DNA of 64,000 nt from Catellatospora methionotrophica (GCF_011297335.1 NZ_JAAOTJ010000001.1:1240001-1304000), one strand, 5' to 3'. Numbered from the stretch's first letter, positions 16,185-26,028 are shown. Notes: a model not told the origin generated them from the letters alone. A program made the numbers and translations.

Positions 16185-17399
16185 TCAGGCTCCTGCCTGG
16201 TCGCCGCCGGCACCGGCGGACTGGCTGATCTTGAAGATGACGAACTCGGCGGGCTTGACCGGCGCGATGCCGATCATGGTCACGACCTGGCCGGCGTCGC
16301 GGACGTCGGCGGGGTTGGTCTCCTCGTCGCACTTGACGAAGAAGGCCTCCTGCGGCGAGCGGCCCTGCAGCGCGCCGTCGCGCCACACGCGGGTGAGGAA
16401 CGCGCTGACGTCGCGGCGGATCGACTTCCACAGCAGGGTGTCGTTGGGCTCGAACACGATCCAGCGGGTGCCGTCGCCGATGGACTCCTTGAGCATGTTG
16501 AACAGCCGCCGGACGTTCAGGTAGCGCCACTCGCTGCCGGAGGCGGCCAGGGTGCGGGCGCCCCAGATGCGGATGCCCTCGGCCGGGAAGTGCCGGATGC
16601 AGTTGACCCCGGCCGGGTTGAGCACGTCCTGCTCGACCTTCGTGACGCGGTACGACAGGTCGACCGCGCCGCGCACCGGCTCGTTGGCCGGGGCCTTGTG
16701 CACCCCGCGCAGGGTGTCGGTGCGGGCCCACACCCCGGCGACGTGGCCGCTGGGCGGGGTGTTGACGACATCGCCGGTCAGCGGGTCGCGGACGACCAGC
16801 CACGGCACGTAGAAGGTGCCGTAGTCGGACTGGCGCGGGCGCAGCCCGCTGTTGTCCTCGGCCGCCGGGGCGTCGCCGTCGACGGGCTTCTTCGTCGCGG
16901 GCTTGGGCGTGGTCACGCCGCCGACGCGGGTCAGCCGCTCGACGTCGCCGGTGTGCTCCGGCCCGTCGAGGATGGCCATCCGGTCGCCCATCAGCTCGCA
17001 GTGCGCGAGCAGGTCCTCGTACGACAGCGCGTCGGTGTAGCCGGGCGCGGCCACGATGGCGACCTCGTCGATCGCCTCCAGCAGGCGCAGCCCGCTGCGC
17101 TGGCGGCCCTTGCCCGCGACCGGGTCACCGGGGGCGATGTTGACGACGTAGCAGCGCCCGCCGCCGTTGTCGAAGAAGCCGTAGACGGCCCGCGACAGCG
17201 GGGTGCTGTCGTTGCTCTCGCCGACGAAGATCCGGACGAACTCCGACCAGCTGTTGACGGCGACCGCCTCGTTGCGGCGCGCGGTGTTGTCCGGTGCGGT
17301 GCCGACGAAGCCGGCGGTGCTGGTGCCGACCGACTCGATCGGCCTGCTGCCGCCGGACACCTCCTCGACGTAGATGCCGGGAGAGGAGTACACAGGCAT
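16185..17399 (-). CDS. Contractile tail sheath protein (Cis2)
   Basis: 404 residues starting at ATG 17399. The N-terminus MPVYSSPGIYVEEVSGGSRPI is the classic sheath start, followed by STSTAGFVGTAP-like sequence, an insertion-rich variable region with a Thr/Lys/Pro linker (TTPKPATKKPVDG, about 175-190), and the conserved core INCIRHFPAEGIRIWGARTLA, EWRYLNVRRLFNMLKESI and the C-terminal EFVIFKISQ. The last strands interlock neighbouring subunits. Only one sheath gene is present. ATG to upstream stop distance is 3 nt. Confidence 0.95.
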   Translation of the reverse strand: MPVYSSPGIYVEEVSGGSRPIESVGTSTAGFVGTAPDNTARRNEAVAVNSWSEFVRIFVGESNDSTPLSRAVYGFFDNGGGRCYVVNIAPGDPVAGKGRQRSGLRLLEAIDEVAIVAAPGYTDALSYEDLLAHCELMGDRMAILDGPEHTGDVERLTRVGGVTTPKPATKKPVDGDAPAAEDNSGLRPRQSDYGTFYVPWLVVRDPLTGDVVNTPPSGHVAGVWARTDTLRGVHKAPANEPVRGAVDLSYRVTKVEQDVLNPAGVNCIRHFPAEGIRIWGARTLAASGSEWRYLNVRRLFNMLKESIGDGTRWIVFEPNDTLLWKSIRRDVSAFLTRVWRDGALQGRSPQEAFFVKCDEETNPADVRDAGQVVTMIGIAPVKPAEFVIFKISQSAGAGGDQAGA

Positions 17400-17401
17400 T
17401 G

Positions 17402-18094
17402 CTAGACCTCCTGGATTTCGCAGGTGATGACGACAGGTTCGGCCGTGACGGCCGCGACCTCGGCGGTGAGCAGCAGCCCGCGACCGGAGACCAGCAGGCG
17501 CTGGGGCCGGTCGGCGACGACGGGCAGCTCGAAACGGCCCCGGATGTCGGTGTACGCGGCGGCGGTGCCGTCCTCGGCCGAGATCCGCATGCCGACCAGG
17601 GCCACCCCGCCGGGGGTCTGCACCCGTCCGGCGAGCCGCCGCAGCGCCACGGTGTCCAGCCGGGGCGGCTGGGTGACCCGTGGAACCCTGGGCGCGACCG
17701 TGGCGACCTGCACCGCGACCTCGCACAGCAGCGCGATCCGCAGCCGTGCGCCCAGCGCCGTCCACAACGTGTCCGGCACCGGCTCGGCCAGCAGGTACGG
17801 CACCCCGCCGGTGAGGATCCGGTCGAGTGCCTCGATGGCCGTGCTGTCGGGGCCGTCGGCGTGCAGCAGGAACCTGACCCGCAGCCGCAGCGGGTCACCG
17901 GGTCGTGCGGGCAGCGTCTCCGGCAGCACCGCGTACGGCCAGGCGGCCACCCACGGTCCGCCGAAGGCACCGGACTGCACGCCGACCGACGCGGCCGGAT
18001 GCTCGATCCGCACCGCGACGTCGACCTCGGCCAGGCTGGCCAGCAGCAGCGCGGACGCCCTGGCCAGGGGCCCGTGGTCCTCGTGGTGGCGCAT
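17402..18094 (-). CDS. DUF4255 tail-cap protein (Cis16-like), first gene of the CIS operon
   Basis: 230 residues from ATG 18094 with GGAGG at -10. The N-terminal half matches the DUF4255/Pvc16 pattern (DVAVRIEHPAASVG, RPGDPLRLRVRFLLHADG, IEALDRILTGGVPYLLAEPVPDTLW). The second half adds a beta-sandwich of carboxypeptidase-regulatory type (LAGRVQTPGGVALVGMRISAEDGTAAAYTDIRGRFELPVV). Cis16 proteins cap or terminate the tail distal to the baseplate. The fused sandwich is an extra. As the first cistron it fixes the operon start; a promoter must lie in 18095-18214. Confidence 0.85.
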   Translation of the reverse strand: MRHHEDHGPLARASALLLASLAEVDVAVRIEHPAASVGVQSGAFGGPWVAAWPYAVLPETLPARPGDPLRLRVRFLLHADGPDSTAIEALDRILTGGVPYLLAEPVPDTLWTALGARLRIALLCEVAVQVATVAPRVPRVTQPPRLDTVALRRLAGRVQTPGGVALVGMRISAEDGTAAAYTDIRGRFELPVVADRPQRLLVSGRGLLLTAEVAAVTAEPVVITCEIQEV

Positions 18095-18214
18095 AGCGAC
18101 CTCCGCCTCGTCTCGTGCCGGGGCGGCACGATCGCAGGACAGAGCGCTCAGTCACGGGCGGTGATACACCTACTGCTGTCAGCTCCGTGACGCGGAAGTC
18201 GCTGATTTCCGACG
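18095..18214 (-). promoter_or_regulatory. Leader/promoter region of the CIS operon
   Basis: This 120-bp gap between the CHAT gene stop and the first CIS gene is the only sizeable non-coding space upstream of the whole operon. On the minus strand it contains GTAGGTGTATCACC, whose TATCAC could serve as a -10, and a widely spaced pair GTCACGG/CCGTGAC (18151-18157, 18185-18191). No confident -35 was found, so a non-housekeeping sigma factor is possible. Confidence 0.35.
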
Positions 18215-20767
18215 TCAGGCGGCCCCGGAGCCGAAGCAGCTGAAGCTGTACGCGGTCGCCCAGCGCTCCACCGGGGCGGCGGCCTGCGCGGCGGCCAGCG
18301 CGGCAGCGGGGTCCTGACCGGCGCGCAGCCGCTGGTGAAGGCCGAGCATCAGCTCGCGGGTCGCCTCGTCGTCGACGGGCCCGGTGCTGGCGACCAGGGT
18401 CCGCGCGCCCGCGCCGAGCAGGGCCGCGGTCAGGCCCATCAGCTCGTCGCCGGGATGCACGGCGGACAGGCCGGTGTCGCATGCGGACAGTACGACCAGG
18501 TCCGGGGCGCGGCGCAGGGTCGTCAGGTCGTGTACGGTCAGCGGCCCGTCGGCGAGGTCGAGGTGCGAGAACAGTGGATTGTCGGCGCGGAACTCACCGT
18601 GCGCGGCCAGGTGCACCCGCCGCGCCCCGTCGATCGCGGCGAGCGTGGCGGCGACCGTCGCCCGTGGACCGATCAGCAACCGCGCGGACGGGGCCAGCTC
18701 GGCCAGCGCCCGCACCTCGCCGATCGCGTGGTCCGGCCGGGCGGCGGCGACCAGCACGAACCGCTCGTCCAGCTCGGTACGGCGGTTGACGGTGCCGCGC
18801 ACCCAGGCCGTCGCCGACGGCGCGACGGTGACCGGCCGCCCGCCACAGCTCGGCAGGGCCGCCCACGGCAGCGCCTGCAGCGCACCGGTCGGCACCACCA
18901 CGAGATCCCGGTCCCCGGTCAGCCCCGCGACGGGTTTGAGCAGCCAGTCGTCGAGCTGCCGCAGGCCGTGCCGGGCGGCGGCCTCGGCGGCGGCCAGCGA
19001 CGCGGGCGAGCCGTAGCGCAGCACGAGGCGCCGCATCGCGAACCGCAGCGCGGCGGTCTCCGGACCGAGCGCGGCCGCCTCGACCAGCGGGCACAGCCGC
19101 ACCTGCCCGCCCGCGACGACGACGGCCAGCAGCCGCCCGTCCTGCTCGACGAGTTCGACCAGCGCGCGGTCGCCGAGCCCGGCCGTGATCTCGTCCACCG
19201 AACCGGGGGTGTCCACCGGAGACGTTCCCGGTTCGGTGCGCCAGGTGCGGCGGCGGATCGCGTCCTCCAGCGCGCGCTGGCGCTGCAACGGCCGGGTGCG
19301 GCGGATCGCGTCCAGGGAGTCGCCGGCCAGTTCTGCGGTGACGCGGCGCAGCTGCGCGAGTTCGCGTACCAGGTCGGGGTCGTCGTGCGGGGTGCTCGGG
19401 GGCAGCCGCAACGTGGCCGCGCGCCACCGCTCGGCCCAGGCGAGGACCTGGCGCGCGGAGCGTTCCGACACGGCCAGCCGCACCCCGAGCGCGGCCAGGT
19501 CACCGCCCTCGGCGGAGCTGAGCACCCGCAGCTCGGTCGCGCCGAGCGCGGCCCGGTACTGGTCGAGCAGGCGCAGCCCGGCCCGCAGCGCCCGCCTGGC
19601 CCCGGCCAGGTCACCCTGGTGCAGGCGGCTCAGCGCCTGCGCGTGGCAGGCCCGGATGCGCAGCCGGGCGGTGCCCCGTCCGGGCCGGACGGCAGCCAGG
19701 TCGGCCAGCGCGGCGGGGTCGCCGCTCTCGGCCGCGTACAACCGCGCCTCCAGCGCCTGCTCGGGCCAGCCCGCCGCGTCCAGCGCGTCGGCCAGCGCCC
19801 GCAACCGGGCCGTACGCCGCCCCGGCGCGGCCCGCACCTGCAGATACTCGGCGTGCACCGCCCACCGGCCGCGCTCCTGCCGGGTGAACGCCCGCCGGGC
19901 CAGCCGCGCCGGTTCCCGCGCCCCGGCCACGTCCCCGGCGGCCAGCGCCGCCTGCGCCTGCAGCAGTCGGGCCTGCGGCAGCAGCGTGCCGAGCCGGGCC
20001 GCCGCGGCGGTCTCGACGGCCTCCTGCGCGGCCTGGTGCGCCTCGGGCAGCAGCCGCGCCGCCAGCAGCAGCTCCGCCCGGTCGATCAGGGCCTCGGCGG
20101 GCCGCGACCCGCTGCGCCGAAAGTGCTCGTCAGCCCGGTCGTACCAGGTCAGCGCCGTGACGATGTCGCCGCTCTGCGCCGCGACGAAGCCGAGGTTGTG
20201 CTGCGCCTGCGCCGCCGCCGACGGCAGTGCCAGCTCGCGGTACAGCTGCTCGGCCCGCCCGAGGTCGGCCCGCGCGGCGGCGAACGCGCCCCGGTAGGCC
20301 TGCAGCACTCCCCGGTTCGTCAGCGCCCTGGCCTGCCACAGCCGGTCGTCGTGCCGCCGGAACGCGGCCAGCGCCGACGTGTACGCGGCCAGCGCCTGGT
20401 CGACGCGCCCCAGCCGCCGCAGCAGGATGCCGTGCTGCATCCGCGCCCGCGCCAGCGGTAATCCGTCCAGCGCCGACAGCGCCCGCCCGATCTCGGCCAG
20501 CGCCGCGTTCGGGCGGCCGAGGTCGTTGAGCACCAGCGCCAGGCTCATCCGCGACAGTGCCGCCAGCTCCGGCAACCGGGCCCGGCCCGCGACCGCGACC
20601 GAACGCCGCAGACGGGACGCGGCCAGCGCCGGGTCCTGGAGTTCGCGGGCGGCCAGGCCGAGGATGCGCAGGGACACCGCCGCACCGGCGGGATCGCGTT
20701 CGCGTTCGGCGCGGGCCAGCAGCCGTTCGCCGAGCACACCGGCCCGGCGCGGATCGGCCATCACCAT
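18215..20767 (-). CDS. TPR-CHAT caspase-like protein
   Basis: 850 residues. The first ~480 are helical TPR-like repeats (for example LALVLNDLGRPNAALAEIGRAL, AQHNLGFVAAQSGDIVTALTWYDRADE). The C-terminal ~350 residues form a CHAT domain (caspase HetF-associated with TPRs), with VHLAAHGEF placing the catalytic His at 723 and VVLSACDTGL placing the Cys at 763, followed by GLTAALLGAGARTLVAS and the final YSFSCFGSG. Both catalytic residues are intact. CHAT proteases act in prokaryotic cell-death and conflict systems, for example craspase in type III-E CRISPR. It is divergent from a subtilase gene and lies upstream of the CIS operon on the same strand. Substrate unknown; a role in suicide or activation of the neighbouring system is inference. 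Starts at 20767 or 20761 are both possible. Confidence 0.88.
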   Translation of the reverse strand: MVMADPRRAGVLGERLLARAERERDPAGAAVSLRILGLAARELQDPALAASRLRRSVAVAGRARLPELAALSRMSLALVLNDLGRPNAALAEIGRALSALDGLPLARARMQHGILLRRLGRVDQALAAYTSALAAFRRHDDRLWQARALTNRGVLQAYRGAFAAARADLGRAEQLYRELALPSAAAQAQHNLGFVAAQSGDIVTALTWYDRADEHFRRSGSRPAEALIDRAELLLAARLLPEAHQAAQEAVETAAAARLGTLLPQARLLQAQAALAAGDVAGAREPARLARRAFTRQERGRWAVHAEYLQVRAAPGRRTARLRALADALDAAGWPEQALEARLYAAESGDPAALADLAAVRPGRGTARLRIRACHAQALSRLHQGDLAGARRALRAGLRLLDQYRAALGATELRVLSSAEGGDLAALGVRLAVSERSARQVLAWAERWRAATLRLPPSTPHDDPDLVRELAQLRRVTAELAGDSLDAIRRTRPLQRQRALEDAIRRRTWRTEPGTSPVDTPGSVDEITAGLGDRALVELVEQDGRLLAVVVAGGQVRLCPLVEAAALGPETAALRFAMRRLVLRYGSPASLAAAEAAARHGLRQLDDWLLKPVAGLTGDRDLVVVPTGALQALPWAALPSCGGRPVTVAPSATAWVRGTVNRRTELDERFVLVAAARPDHAIGEVRALAELAPSARLLIGPRATVAATLAAIDGARRVHLAAHGEFRADNPLFSHLDLADGPLTVHDLTTLRRAPDLVVLSACDTGLSAVHPGDELMGLTAALLGAGARTLVASTGPVDDEATRELMLGLHQRLRAGQDPAAALAAAQAAAPVERWATAYSFSCFGSGAA

Positions 20768-20914
20768 GGCTAGTACGCGCTCATGCTGGCCGACTCTTCC
20801 ACAACCGTCCCATCACGACGCAAGGTCGTGTCGCCGTTACGACACATCCCGATGTATCAGCAGGCCTCGCCCCGCACTCTGTTGCAGGACGCAACACGAA
20901 ACGGAGGAACGACG
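20768..20914. promoter_or_regulatory. Divergent regulatory region, CHAT vs subtilase-sigma operon
   Basis: 147 bp separate the divergent starts. It contains GTGTCG-N6-CGACAC (perfect 6-bp arms, about 20828-20845), GTTGC-N5-GCAAC (20881-20895), and ACGGAGGA as the subtilase ribosome site at 20901-20908. The dyads could be operators or an extracytoplasmic-function-type promoter; not decidable by eye. Confidence 0.4.
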
Positions 20915-22096
20915 ATGGCTATGCCGCAGGATCGTCTGCACCGCTGGCAGGACCGCCGTGCCCGGCGGATGGCCGGGCTGCCCTGGCTCGGCCAGGAGAC
21001 CCGGGCCGACCGCAAACCTGTCTGGTACACCCGCAACGAGCTGCTGGTCCTGTCCGACCACCGCGCCTCCGCGGAACGTGTCCTCGGCACCCTCGGGCAC
21101 AAGGGCGTCGCCGAGAGCGAACTCGTCCCCGGCCTGGTCCGGCTGAGCGCCGACGGCCTGGACGTGCCGGCCGCCGCCCGCCGCGTACGCGAGGCCGCCG
21201 CCCGCGACGGCGACACCCGCACCGTCGTCAGCCCCAACCACGTCTTCGTGTCCACCACCCCGTTCGAGCACGGCGGCCCGTTCGGCCCGCCGGTGCCCGC
21301 GCCCAAGCCCGGCGAGCGCCCCGGTCCCGCCCGGCCCGGCCGCGCCGTGAGCGTCGCCGTCATCGACACCGGCGTATGGCGCAACAGCCCGCTGCCCGCG
21401 CACGCCTACACGGCGGCGCCGACCGACTACGAGGTCGACACCGACGTCGACGACGACGGTGTCATCGACGGCGACGTCGGGCACGCGAACTTCATCATCG
21501 GCGTCATCGGCGCGCGCACCGGCAAGGCCGACGTACGGGCCCTGCGGGTGCTCGACACGTTCGGCCTGTGCACCGAAGCCGACCTGATCACCTCGTTCGC
21601 CCGGCTCAGGGACGAGAAGCTGATCAACCTGTCGCTGGGCGGCTACACCCTCGACGACCAGCCGCCGCTGGCCCTGGCCACCGCCCTGTCGGCGCTGCTG
21701 ACCGGCCGCGACCGGCTCGTGGTCGCCGCGGCGGGCAACGACGGGCTGCGCGACCGGCCGTTCTGGCCCGCCGCGTTCGCGGGCACCGACGTGCCGTGGG
21801 CCGGGCAGGTCGTCGCGGTGGCCGCCCACGACGGCAGCGAGCTGTGCGACTGGAGCAACGCGGGCCCGTGGGTCAGCGTGACCGCCCCCGGCGCGGACAT
21901 CACCAGCACGTTCGTCAAACACGACCAGTTCCCGTCCGGCTGGGCGCTGTGGAGCGGCACCTCGTTCGCCACCCCGCACGTGGTCGCGCTGCTCGCCGAG
22001 CAGACGGCCCGCTCCGGCTCGACCGAGGTCGCCCTCAAGTCCGTGCTCAACACGGCCGCGGCCCGCTCCTTCGGCGGATACCCGGGGCTGTCGTGA
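20915..22096 (+). CDS. Cytosolic S8 subtilisin-like serine protease
   Basis: 393 residues from ATG 20915, chosen because GGAGGA lies 7 nt upstream; a longer in-frame start at 20783 has none. There is no signal peptide. Residues 1-110 resemble an inhibitor/propeptide-like region, and a Gly/Pro linker (120-142) leads to the catalytic domain: Asp151 in SVAVIDTGV, His190 in DVGHANFIIGVI (the usual HGT is HAN here), oxyanion Asn275 in AAAGND, Ser350 in SGTSFATPH. All triad residues are present. A cytosolic subtilase beside a CHAT protease and sigma factor suggests a regulatory or death protease rather than a digestive one (inference). Its stop overlaps the next gene's GTG. Confidence 0.88.
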   Translation: MAMPQDRLHRWQDRRARRMAGLPWLGQETRADRKPVWYTRNELLVLSDHRASAERVLGTLGHKGVAESELVPGLVRLSADGLDVPAAARRVREAAARDGDTRTVVSPNHVFVSTTPFEHGGPFGPPVPAPKPGERPGPARPGRAVSVAVIDTGVWRNSPLPAHAYTAAPTDYEVDTDVDDDGVIDGDVGHANFIIGVIGARTGKADVRALRVLDTFGLCTEADLITSFARLRDEKLINLSLGGYTLDDQPPLALATALSALLTGRDRLVVAAAGNDGLRDRPFWPAAFAGTDVPWAGQVVAVAAHDGSELCDWSNAGPWVSVTAPGADITSTFVKHDQFPSGWALWSGTSFATPHVVALLAEQTARSGSTEVALKSVLNTAAARSFGGYPGLS

Positions 22097-22662
22097 CCCA
22101 GACGCCCCCGCACACGCTGCCCGACGCCGACACCGCCGCGCTGCTGCGCCAGGCCGGCGACGGCGACCAGCGCGCCTGGAACACCATCGTGGACCGCTAC
22201 TCCGGGCTGGTCTGGTCGGTGGCCCGCAGCCACCGCCTCGGCCAGGCCGACGCCGCCGACGTCTTCCAGGCCACCTGGCTGCGCCTGGTCGAACACCTCG
22301 GCGCGATCCGCGAACCCGAACGCCTCGGCTCCTGGCTGGCCACCACCGCCCGCCGGGAGTCCCTGGCAGTGCTGCGCCGCGCCGGTCGCGACCTGCCCGT
22401 CGGCGACCTGCTCACCCTCGAACCCCGCGACCGCCCCACCGCCGAGGTCGACAGCGACCTGCTGCGCCGCGAACGCGACGGCGCGCTGTGGCAGGAGTTC
22501 GCGCGGCTGCCCGGCCAGTGCCAGTCGGTGCTGCGGCTGCTGATGATGGACCCCGCCCCCAGCTATGCCGAGGTCAGCGCGGCATTGGACATCCCCATCG
22601 GCAGCATCGGCCCGACCCGTGCGCGCTGCCTCGACCAGCTCCGCCGGAGGTTGAACCCCTGA
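22093..22662 (+). CDS. Sigma-70 family (ECF-like) RNA polymerase sigma factor
   Basis: 189 residues from GTG 22093, overlapping the subtilase stop (GTGA). Region 2 is AAALLRQAGDGDQRAWNTIVDRYSGLVWSVAR ... DAADVFQATWLRLVEHL ... RLGSWLATTARRESLAVLRR; region 4 is the C-terminal helix-turn-helix (LPGQCQSVLRLLMMDPAPSYAEVSAALDIPIGSIGPTRARCLDQL). It is a two-domain alternative sigma factor. The coupled expression with the subtilase suggests it either controls this module or the neighbouring CIS operon. No classical anti-sigma gene with a ZAS motif is adjacent; the next gene is a soluble 145-aa protein. Confidence 0.9.
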   Translation: MTQTPPHTLPDADTAALLRQAGDGDQRAWNTIVDRYSGLVWSVARSHRLGQADAADVFQATWLRLVEHLGAIREPERLGSWLATTARRESLAVLRRAGRDLPVGDLLTLEPRDRPTAEVDSDLLRRERDGALWQEFARLPGQCQSVLRLLMMDPAPSYAEVSAALDIPIGSIGPTRARCLDQLRRRLNP

Positions 22663-23099
22663 TGCCGTACGACGATGACATGCCCGCCGACTTGCGCGGG
22701 CTGACCACCCGGATGGACCCGGTGCCCTTACACCTGGTCGCGCTGGCCAAGGAGAGCCTGGCCTGGCGGGACACCGACGCGGCGCTGGCGAGGTTGGTGG
22801 CCCAGGTCGACCTCGCCGGCGTCCGCGGCGAGGACCTGCCCGACCTGTTCACGTTCACCGCCGGTGAGCTCACCATCGAGGTCGAGATCGCGGTGGCCGG
22901 GCAGACCGCCGCGCTGACCGGCCAGCTCGTGCCGCCGCAGCCCGCCCGCATCCGCGTCGACCACGCCGACGGGCCCACCTGGGTCGAGGCCGACGGCCTG
23001 GGCCGGTTCTCGGCGGCCGGGATCGCCCGCGGCCACCTGCGCCTGCACTGCCACCCACCGCAGGGCGGCCCGGTCCAGACCTCCTGGACCCTCGTCTGA
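22662..23099 (+). CDS. 145-aa partner protein of the sigma/subtilase/CHAT module
   Basis: Starts at ATG 22662 in a TGATG overlap with the sigma gene, with GGAGG at 22646-22650. It begins MPYDDDMPADLRGLTTRMDPVPLHLVALAKESLAWRDTDAALA, an acidic helical part, followed by a beta-sandwich-like part (FTAGELTIEVEIAVAGQTAALTGQLVPPQPARIRVDH ... GHLRLHCHPPQGG). The second half resembles carboxypeptidase-regulatory-like sandwiches. No membrane helix or ZAS zinc motif is visible. It could be the anti-sigma or modulator of the upstream sigma factor by position only; not recognised as a known family. Confidence 0.7.
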   Translation: MPYDDDMPADLRGLTTRMDPVPLHLVALAKESLAWRDTDAALARLVAQVDLAGVRGEDLPDLFTFTAGELTIEVEIAVAGQTAALTGQLVPPQPARIRVDHADGPTWVEADGLGRFSAAGIARGHLRLHCHPPQGGPVQTSWTLV

Positions 23100-23100
23100 G

Positions 23101-23286
23101 TCACAGCACCTCCCGGGGCTCCACGCCGAGCCCTCGCAGCGCGGCCAGCGCCGCGGCCCGCAGCTCCGCTGCGTCGCCGATCCCGTCGCTGGCCGCGCTC
23201 AACTGCACCGCCACCGTGCCGCCCGGCGTCTCGGCCAGCACGGCGTTGAGCCGGTCAGGCCCGGCTCGATTCGTTCGTTCAGCTCA
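23101..23286 (-). pseudogene. Possible gene remnant (C-terminal fragment)
   Basis: The minus strand stays open from a stop near 23286 to a TGA at 23101, encoding ~60 codons that end GDAAELRAAALAALRGLGVEP. The amphipathic, Ala/Leu-rich pattern and third-position G/C bias look like real coding sequence, but there is no good start with a ribosome site (only GTG CTG near 23240). It may be the end of a deleted gene or a very small protein. It is downstream of, and convergent with, the sigma-partner operon. Confidence 0.3.
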
Positions 23287-23360
23287 CCGCGCACCTGATC
23301 CGAACGCGCGGTCGGGTACGTTCGACATCCGGGCCAAGGTCACCTCGAGAAGGGCGAGTC

Positions 23361-23798
23361 CTGTCCACGACGAGCGCGATCAGTCGGCTGTGGCTGGCCG
23401 GCAACCTCCCGATCCGAGACGGCCTCTACCGGGCCGACGGGTCGACCCGCTCCGTGCGAGCCGACCCCTCGACGCCCGGCGGGCTCGCGCTGCTCGAGCC
23501 GTTCGACCTCGAAGCGTGGCTGCTGGCCAACCGCGGATGGCATACCTGCGTCGACACCACCACCGAACTCCCGTTGCCCGACGGTTCCGGGCACCTCTGC
23601 TGCGGCGAGGGGTCCCACGGTTCGGAAGGATTCTTCGCCCGACTCGACCACACCAAGACCCTCATCTGGGTCGTATACCTGCAAGAGTCCAACCCGTTTG
23701 TCGAAGTAGCGATCCACGGACGACACGCCACGATCAGATCGAGCTCGGACTTGTCCATTCAGGTGGACCTCACCAGCCCAAACTTCGGCTCCCGTTAA
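23361..23798 (+). CDS. Uncharacterised 145-aa protein, uncommon start
   Basis: An open frame with sensible protein sequence begins near 23361: STTSAISRLWLAGNLPIRDG leads into the region from GTG 23454 (VRADPSTPGGLALLEPFDLEAWLLANRGWHTCVDTTTELPLPDGS). No ATG or GTG precedes 23454 in frame, so either a CTG start at 23361 (AGAAGGGCGAG just upstream) or the GTG at 23454 is used; the upstream codons look coding. The protein has a C-terminal beta-rich part (TLIWVVYLQESNPFVEVAIHG). Function is unrecognised. GC content is slightly lower than neighbours. Confidence 0.5.
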   Translation: MSTTSAISRLWLAGNLPIRDGLYRADGSTRSVRADPSTPGGLALLEPFDLEAWLLANRGWHTCVDTTTELPLPDGSGHLCCGEGSHGSEGFFARLDHTKTLIWVVYLQESNPFVEVAIHGRHATIRSSSDLSIQVDLTSPNFGSR

Positions 23799-23838
23799 TG
23801 GCCGCACGGGAGCGCCGACGCGGAGGCCTGGCGCGACG

Positions 23839-24183
23839 TCACCAGCGGCGGAAATCGGCCATGTCCCGGATCAGCGAGGACACCAGGCGGTCCGATCTGC
23901 GGAAGTGCAGTGTGCCGCTCGCGACGCGGGTGTAGCGGCGGGTCGCCGGGACGACCGTCAGCACCCCTACCCACCCGACGACGACCGAAAGCCCGGTTGC
24001 GACGAGTACCAGGATCAGCAAGGGTTTGATCGCCGCGGACCCGGTGAGCCAGCCGATGATCGACAGCGTGACGAGAGCAGCGAAGCCCGTCGCGGAAACC
24101 CGCATACTGCGGACCGTGACGCTATAGCGGTTCGACTGGCGCATTGCGCCCAGTTCGCGGTCGCCGTCTTCGATCGCACCCAC
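23839..24183 (-). CDS. Small two-span membrane protein
   Basis: 114 residues: a short polar N-terminus, two adjacent membrane helices (about 32-50 and 55-78; FAALVTLSIIGWLTG, PLLILVLVATGLSVVVGWVGVLTVV), then a basic tail (RRYTRVASGTLHFRRSDRLVSSLIRDM). It resembles nothing specific. It stands alone and is convergent with the 145-aa gene before it. Confidence 0.6.
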   Translation of the reverse strand: MGAIEDGDRELGAMRQSNRYSVTVRSMRVSATGFAALVTLSIIGWLTGSAAIKPLLILVLVATGLSVVVGWVGVLTVVPATRRYTRVASGTLHFRRSDRLVSSLIRDMADFRRW

Positions 24184-24216
24184 CTCCGATTGCTCCGGTG
24201 CCGCAGTATGCCAGCC

Positions 24217-24256
24217 GCAGGCACCGCCAGCCGGCGAGTCGGCTCGCGGTGCCTGC
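24217..24256 (-). terminator. Terminator downstream of rox
   Basis: GCAGGCACCGC (24217-24227) pairs perfectly with GCGGTGCCTGC (24246-24256) across an 18-nt loop; it begins 12 bp past the rox stop on the minus strand. Confidence 0.6.
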
Positions 24257-24268
24257 CTTAGGCCGAGA

Positions 24269-25826
<1,558 letters not shown>

Positions 25827-25863
25827 GGGTCTCACCTCCTCGGGCAGCGTCACGTTCAGCAGC

Positions 25864-25893
25864 AAACTACAAGGCCGAGCCCTGTCGCGTCCA
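25864..25893 (-). promoter_or_regulatory. Candidate promoter of the leader peptide-rox transcript
   Basis: Reading the minus strand, TGGACG (25893-25888) and TAGTTT (25869-25864) are separated by 18 bp and lie 38 bp upstream of the leader ATG. The -10 fits the actinobacterial TAnnnT; the -35 is weak. The remaining sequence up to the amidase gene is AT-richer (25925-25995) and probably holds that gene's promoter. Confidence 0.35.
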
Positions 25894-26028
25894 GTCCGCT
25901 GCCCCCCACGTGAGCACGCGCCGTAGGAAATAGTCAGTCGGCAAAGAATTTACGTAGAACATCTTCATAGATGAATGCACATGTAATAGATTCACGCCGT
26001 CCCCGTCCCTCGCCCCCAGAGGTGAACC

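Noticed and set aside
15153-17405. 750-codon plus-strand ORF over sheath and tube genes
   Set aside because: Low-complexity antisense frame; the minus-strand sheath and tube match families in full.
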